From: Phoronis australis
Lineage: Eukaryota > Phoronida > Phoronidae
DNA: 64,000 bases
Reading direction: 5' to 3'
Assembly (NCBI GenBank): GCA_002633005.1
Contig: NMRA01000674.1
Location: 126,001 to 190,000, forward strand
The notes under the pieces are model-generated. The model made no database searches and was not told where the DNA came from. It saw only the letters and a program-made list of their open reading frames with translations. Below, piece after piece: positions 58,353-64,000 of the stretch. Each line of letters starts with the position of its first letter. Within the stretch, counting starts at the first letter, position 1. The position numbers and the translations under genes are program-made.

Positions 58353-59244
58353 ACATTACTACAGTAAACATCAAAATTTCGAATTGAAAACTTTACCAAG
58401 AGTGTTTCTGCCAAATTTAATTGAGGGTACTGCATACGATCACATATAGTAAAGATATATACTTTCCATACAAATGAGTAGTGCTACACCCAAGGCAGTG
58501 GTAGATCATGCCCGGGGGATGTAGTGATGGAAATGAATTGTTTGTTTCTAAGCTGACCATAAGACACAAGGAAGTTGCCCCGATTCATTGGTGGAGGGGA
58601 CTGTTTTGTAAGTAGTCGTGAGACCTGCTCTTCCAATCTGAACCCTATCGGTACCCATATGTACCAATAAACAAACTAGGCAATGCCAATGGGGCATACC
58701 AACTTGAAAAGCAGTGTTGCCACTCAAATATTACAGTATACAGTTTTTAAACCTTCTCCATAATATGCAATATGGGCAATGACCAATCCAATGGTATACC
58801 CTCTATACTCTACAGAAAATTTATCAGGTGGTTTCACCCAAGTCGACTCGTACCCAGGCCATGCACCGTATTTTATTCATAAAAGATGGCAAAATAGGAT
58901 CAGTGTACATCAACATGAAATGGTTGTTTCCATTCCAAGCATCGCCTTACAAAATAAAACTGTTTTGGAACACATGTGTACATTGATATGGGTCCGAGTT
59001 GACTTGCCCTGGAGTGACCTGTTCTATACATGTAACCTATAGAATTACCCCCCTCCGCCAGCACCTAGGTGAGAAAGTCGAAATTATAAAATTGCGATTT
59101 TTCATCCTCTTGTTAACACTTCACAGTCGATTATTCCAAAGTGGCTCTCAATCATTCCCATGCATACATATATTCACTCACTAGTAACACCGAGCTCAGT
59201 CTCAGAGAAGTAGGAGACACTTTTGTGCAAAGCTCAATTGTCTG
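58353..59244. other. Anonymous sequence
   Basis: No gene recognised. The 87-codon frame at 58779-59042 has no domain signature. Confidence 0.35.
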
Positions 59245-59305
59245 CCAGTGAAAGCCAGGATTCGAACATGAGTCTCACGAGCTCAAACCACTGAGCCACG
59301 CTGTC
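59245..59305 (-). repeat. tRNA-derived SINE-like unit or tRNA pseudogene
   Basis: The minus strand has A box GTGGCTCAGTGGTTTGAG and B box TGTTCGAATCC about 35 bases apart, as in a tRNA. The acceptor arms do not pair well, so a SINE head or tRNA pseudogene is more likely than a working tRNA. Confidence 0.55.
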
Positions 59306-59689
59306 AACAAATAATCAGAGACCAATCACTTTTTGAGTGATTTGCTAAAATGCAAAATAATTACTCAGTTTTTATCACTGAAAGTGGTATTAAACCACGG
59401 CTGAAAGACGTTTCACCAGTGGGGACGTGGGCGCCTAGGACTGACTGGTAAAGCACCTACATGTACTTTTGAATTAAAAAAGACCAAGTAATAATTCGCG
59501 GTTGTAGAATACATATTGATAATATTCTTACCAGTCACTAACATCCAATCGCAACTCCTGCGCACCTTCTGCCCGTGGAGGTTCACTCGACGAACAGGCT
59601 GAGGCTGAGTGACGACCGGAGAAAAAATTTATACCATATTATTGTTCAGATTGGTTAGGACCTTGCTATTTCCTCTTTAAAGAAAATCC

Positions 59690-60270
59690 ACAGCTAGAAG
59701 CCTTCTGCTCTGAGGCTATAGAATCAGCAATAGCAGTGTTTTCAGAGAAAAAAAAGACCAGAAAGGTAAAGCGTGCAAAGCAAGCTCACCACAGCTTCCT
59801 TGAATTATTGACAGTTGCTGAGATACTAGAAACATTCAGAGAATGGGAAGCCCACCGATCAGCTAATTTCATGCTTAAGTCCATCAAGAACTACATTTAT
59901 CAACATTTATTCGAAACGTTTCTGCTATCTGTGAAAGACTTGACTCTGCATCTCCAAAATGTTTGTGGAATGAGCAAGATCTTTTTAAATGCAAGACCTA
60001 AGAGGCTACACCTTGACTGAATTTGAAACGCGCAACTTATCAGTAACCGAAAATGAAAAAGCAAGTATCCAGAGCACAATTGTGAACACCTCAACAGGAT
60101 GGTGATGGTCCGTTCTGAACAGACCCGTATTTTCAACGATGCCCATGCCAGACAAAGACTCTTCTTTAAAACTCCAAAACTGTCCTATCTGCCCATAGAT
60201 TTCAAGAGTCAGTTCAGCATTGAAACAGGTTTCAATCAAGAGCACCCTTGCCTATCGGATCAAGAGCGAT
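59690..60270 (+). pseudogene. Decayed exon of a multicopy invertebrate protein family (C-terminal part)
   Basis: The frame is open from about 59680 through the ATG at 59736 to TGA at 60018. It reads as LEAFCSEAIESAIAVF, basic KKKTRKVKRAKQ, then EILETFREWEAHRSANFML and DLTLHLQNVCGMSKIF, with protein-like pieces beyond the stop (NDAHARQRLFFKTPKLSYLP). The EW-x-RS-NF and LHL blocks resemble a core region of uncharacterised proteins common in invertebrate genomes and probably transposon-borne. With 54780-56560 on the same strand it could be the other half of one element, now separated by insertions. The function is unknown. Confidence 0.4.
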
Positions 60271-60427
60271 AGGGATACAATAGACAAGACTAAAAGTACC
60301 ATACTCAACCATGGCAGTCCAGTTACAGTTTGGGGTGACCAGTTGCATGGCATGACGGTATGGTCAAACATCCTCTTGCATGCGCGCACCCAGCCTTTAA
60401 TATGGGGGGCTCTATTCTCTGGCAAAG

Positions 60428-60635
60428 GGGACCTTTTGCTAACAAAAAACCGGGAGGACTACAAAAACGGGGTACCACCTTCAGTTCAGTGAACTGTGCG
60501 TCTATGCGTTTTTAGTGGACTTGTGTCTCGCTTTCTCGGACTTTTTTTCTGAGGCGGACCTTTTTACCCACTTCACCAATTTGGGGGGCTCGTTCGAGCC
60601 CCCCGAGCCCCCTGGGTGCGCGCATAGCATGCCAC
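60428..60635 (+). repeat. Interspersed repeat family E, copy 2
   Basis: Counterpart of 21590-21805, ending GAGCCCCCTGGGTGCGCGCAT. It also contains a short inverted repeat GGGGGGCTCG-TTCGAGCCCCCC near 60581-60602. Confidence 0.8.
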
Positions 60636-60720
60636 TATGACGAAGGTTCAATACTCCCAATGCCCATTACTCCGAAGGTTCGTTATCTTCTAAAATTCAC
60701 TATTTTGAATTTCCACTATT
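60635..60720 (-). repeat. TTCGAAGTAGTGAAC-type minisatellite, locus 3
   Basis: Four to five units of about 17-18 bp (TACTCCGAAGGTTCG, TTCACTATTTTGAATTTCCACTATTCC), directly joined to the family E repeat. Confidence 0.7.
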
Positions 60721-61589
60721 CCAAAACCAGGGCCCGATCTCTGATCTTTGGACTCGAAACGAACTGGAAATTATTTTTGGCAATTTCTCTGTGCCAAATA
60801 ATTATAGTTCATGAATATAAGTTTCTAGTACATGAGTACATGTTTGCACTAAAAAAACCTTATATGTGTCCTACAAACTCGAGTAAAAACTCGGAATTTA
60901 AAGTTCAAGCACAAACTTTAGATTTAATGTTGAATTTGTCAACTGCAAATTAAGACTAATCAATCACCCTCGTAAGTCATTATGCACTCGAGCATAGAGT
61001 AATAGACGCTTATCCCGAGTTCGCACAAAAGTAGATTTAAAAATGGCAAACATTATTTCGTGTTCCATTTAGAGTAAATAGATTCTAGACTGTTCTCTAC
61101 TCTGATTGTGTGATCATGACTCATTCTCAATAGAGACAACATCTTGGGCACAGCTGTTGCGACCAACTGCGGTTTCAAATTTAAGAAAACTAAATGGGAA
61201 TCCCTGACTTTGTGAGGCCTTGCAGGGACAGGATGGCTTAGTAACTTCATTTAGTTTCGACCCAGCCGTGTGCGTCGCGCTGCGATTCAATCTTGACATG
61301 GATTTGAAGAATTGTGTCATGGTTGATAATTCTTCATATCATTTTAAAATGCAAGTGCGTACTCATTTTAAGACATGCGGGCAATTTAGCATGCACATGA
61401 AGTCTGACTACAGTTTCTAGTTGTGCTGGCCAGCTGGAGACGGTGGTCACAGTCTACATAAAATCCAGACAAAGTGCAATAGTGCCCGGGCGTTGTTTTC
61501 GGTATAGATGCATCTAATAGCCGAAATATCGTTTATTTTAGCATGTAAAAGCTTAAAAATCTCATCTGACTTTGAAAGTTTAGATATTT
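60721..61589. other. Anonymous sequence
   Basis: No gene or repeat recognised. Confidence 0.35.
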
Positions 61590-61690
61590 TTGGAGCGGTG
61601 AATCTTCGGAGTGATGAATCGTCGATGTAATGAACCTTTAGAATAGCTAACTTTACGAGTAGTAAACTTTCGAAATAGTGGATTGTCGCC
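61590..61690 (+). repeat. TTCGAAGTAGTGAAC-type minisatellite, locus 4
   Basis: Five or six units (GGTGAATCTTCGGAGTGATGAATCG..., GTAGTAAACTTTCGAAATAGTGG) in the opposite orientation to locus 3. Confidence 0.75.
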
Positions 61691-64000
61691 ATTTCCAGTG
61701 ATGTAAGCAACTTAAGGAACACGCTAAAATACAACCAGATAAAGGTGTTTTATTTGTTTCACAATCTCTCTTGATAAGTTAAAAAAACTTGCTGTCATTA
61801 AAAAAGTTCAATTTACCAGCACTCCTGGACTTCTTATGGACCTGGATAAGGGTCCCCAGAAACCACCAGAGGTGGCTGGAATGTCATGTGACTGATGCGA
61901 GACGGCCGTCCCTGTGCCTTCCCACCGTTTTGCTTAAAGTCCTTATTTTAAAATGCCAATGTGGCTCCAGTATCAGAAAACACTTAATAAATAAAATCTT
62001 ACTTTCGATACCCTTTCGTTATATTCTTTTCGCCTTTCGTGCTACAAGTGTTTTTACCTGTATTTGACCCTTCACTGTCAGAAGATACATGTAATTACCG
62101 GCTGTCATCGGTTATTTCCGTATCCACATTTGCGGCTCGTCAGTTCAGGAACTTGTCCTGAACGCCGCCATTTTTTCCTTCAAACTGAATGTGCTATCGC
62201 TTGCTCGAAAAGTTTTCATTATTTTGTTTTATTAGTAATATCTCGTGATTCGTTGGTGTATATAGCGTACTTATAGTTCACAGTTGGTGGTCGTTAATTT
62301 TTTTTTGGATTGTAACGCGTACTTTTGTTTATTATGTTAAAATAGCGTTGGTGTTTAATTCCTGTTATGTAGAGCGGTCGAACCAATTTTATTTCGTTTT
62401 GAATTTTTTCCTTGGTTTTGAAAAAGTACTTTGCCATCAACGGATACATAATGCGTCCCACTCAGTAAAAATCAAAAAAGTGTCAAAATCGGGGCAAGCA
62501 GTGCAAATTTTTTGCAATTTTGTGGCGAAATTTGGGTCAATTTGTTTGTATCGGGTTAGCCATCTTGGACGACAGCGGGATAAGTTACGAGTTTAAAACT
62601 TTGTGCAAATTGTTTTCACCTACAATTTTAAAACGGTGAAATTTAGTGAGATACCTCTTTATTTACTATTCTGCGCGATTTAACAGTTTTCACCCCATTT
62701 CAGCCTCGCAGTTGTTACGTATCAAGTGATAAATGTGCTCACAATTCCCGTTGGACTTCCTCTCATTTCTGCCGGCACCGGCCGGTGACTTTTGCTGAAC
62801 TGAAAGGCATGTTCAACCGGATACTTTGTAATTTGTGAAGATTTAACGTTGATACGTTTTGTCAAACTTTGCTATAAGAAAGGAACTTTGTTCAATTTCC
62901 GTGTTTTTGTGCAAAAAATGTAAGGTTTATTCGAAATATTTTACTGTGAATTTCACATTGAGGTGATCTTATACTAAGCTAAATAAATAGTTGAAATAAT
63001 TTTGAAGTGTTTTTTGACTGTGAACTGCTGTTCAAAGCTTGATTAGTTGTCACAAAATGATTCATATTTTTCTAAATTTTAAGTCTAAATCACTTTGAAG
63101 TCATTTTGTAACTTGTTGCTTTGAATTCTTAATTCAGGTTATCAAGTCAACAATATGAAGATTCTATGTTGGATTGTGAAGTTTCAAGCCTCCAGTTCAA
63201 TGATTGAGTGACCAAAGCATGATATAATTAGCTTGCCATAAATAATATGTTCACTAGCATCTTCAGGCAACATTTCTTGATACCTTGAGTTTACTATTAT
63301 TTCATTAGATTAATACATAAATACATGTATAAAAACATCATACGTCAGTTCAAAACCAAGTTCACTGGAAGTTCTTCATTTCATGGGTTCTTGCAATTTT
63401 GTCATTGACACTGCCACTTCCACTCAAATTACAATTATTGATGTGGTTTAGTTGTAAGGTCATTTCCTTCGTACTCACTGCTTAATAAATATATAGAATT
63501 TTGTACTGAACGTGTCATACTTATGTGCTCGAATGAACCCCCTGTTTGGAGAAATGGAAAAGGGTCTGCCTTAGTCAGAGAAGCAAGAACTCCGAAAAAA
63601 GTAGAACACAAGACAAAAGTCCACTAGAAGGCAGGAAGAACCAAAATTTGGCGTCTGCATTTTGTACCTCTGAACATACAAAATTAATGTTATAGTAAAA
63701 GATACACATTCTCAAAAATTCAAGCCCACCATTTTTAGGCTTGTTGCGCTCATGCAAAGTCTGAACAACACTCACTTGAAAGCCAACATCTTTGCTCAGT
63801 TCGCCAGATGACCCCAAGTTCTAAAAAACCTTCGTTTGCGCGAGCGTTGTTGCCAGGGACGATGTAGGCCTCAGGTTAGCTTTGGCGCAAAGCTGTATAC
63901 TAAAAGGCTGTATTTTGACGACAGTCTTCATATTGCTAGCTGGCACTGGGGCTAGCTAAACTAAGGGTTGCCGCGGCAGTGAGACACAGGACTAACCAGC
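61691..64000. other. Anonymous sequence at window end
   Basis: No coding frame with a domain was recognised. An 8-bp perfect hairpin GTTCAGGA-ACTTG-TCCTGAAC lies at 62143-62163, close to YY1-like GCCGCCATTTT (62164-62175) and GCCATCTTGG (about 62559). These could mark a TATA-less promoter, but no gene is seen to follow. Confidence 0.3.

Overview
This looks like nuclear DNA from a non-model animal, most likely an aquatic invertebrate. It is AT-rich, has no bacterial-style gene packing, and carries spliceosomal exon signals. It also holds decayed copies of many eukaryotic transposon classes: DIRS-like tyrosine-recombinase retroelement, Penelope-like element with a GIY-YIG domain, two LINE fragments, piggyBac, several long-inverted-repeat foldback elements, and tRNA-derived SINE-like units. 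The word ACATGTA is strikingly common. The species cannot be named from sequence alone. There is one 55-base assembly gap (47574-47628) and a single N at 31650.

Layout. 0-10 kb: foldback elements (684-1603, 2222-3024, 6085-6626), a CTTAAG-rich satellite (about 3773-4290) and a (TTG)16 microsatellite. 11-15 kb: a possible 3.7-kb element between TTAA-flanked inverted ends, holding decayed minus-strand coding sequence. 15-18 kb: a LINE reverse-transcriptase fragment and a piggyBac transposase relic with two stop codons. 18.8-20.2 kb and 41-43 kb: two clusters of the same hairpin satellite plus a second repeat family. 23.9-25.6 kb: a GC-richer DIRS-like relic (RNase H plus tyrosine recombinase). 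30.2-33.0 kb: a tandem 1.4-kb repeat carrying promoter-like motifs. 37.4-38.2 kb: LINE endonuclease relic. 39.9-40.5 kb: a 301-bp tandem duplication.

43.6-50.1 kb is the most interesting part. A signal-peptide exon is followed, in matching splice phase, by an exon for a small six-cysteine peptide with the cysteine-stabilised alpha-beta (CS-alpha-beta, defensin-like) pattern. That second exon lies inside a 1.8-kb block that is duplicated downstream. Between the two copies the non-coding flanks are nearly identical, but 16 of 33 codons differ and every coding change alters the amino acid, while all six cysteines are kept. This suggests a rapidly diversifying secreted peptide gene, perhaps with a shared first exon and alternative second exons.

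53-64 kb: a Penelope-like relic with a mutated catalytic motif (53207-54430, minus), remains of a multicopy protein family of unknown function (about 54780-56560 and 59690-60270), a P2X7-C-terminal-like zinc-binding domain gene with one frameshift (57928-58352, minus), and minisatellites. Most other open frames look random.
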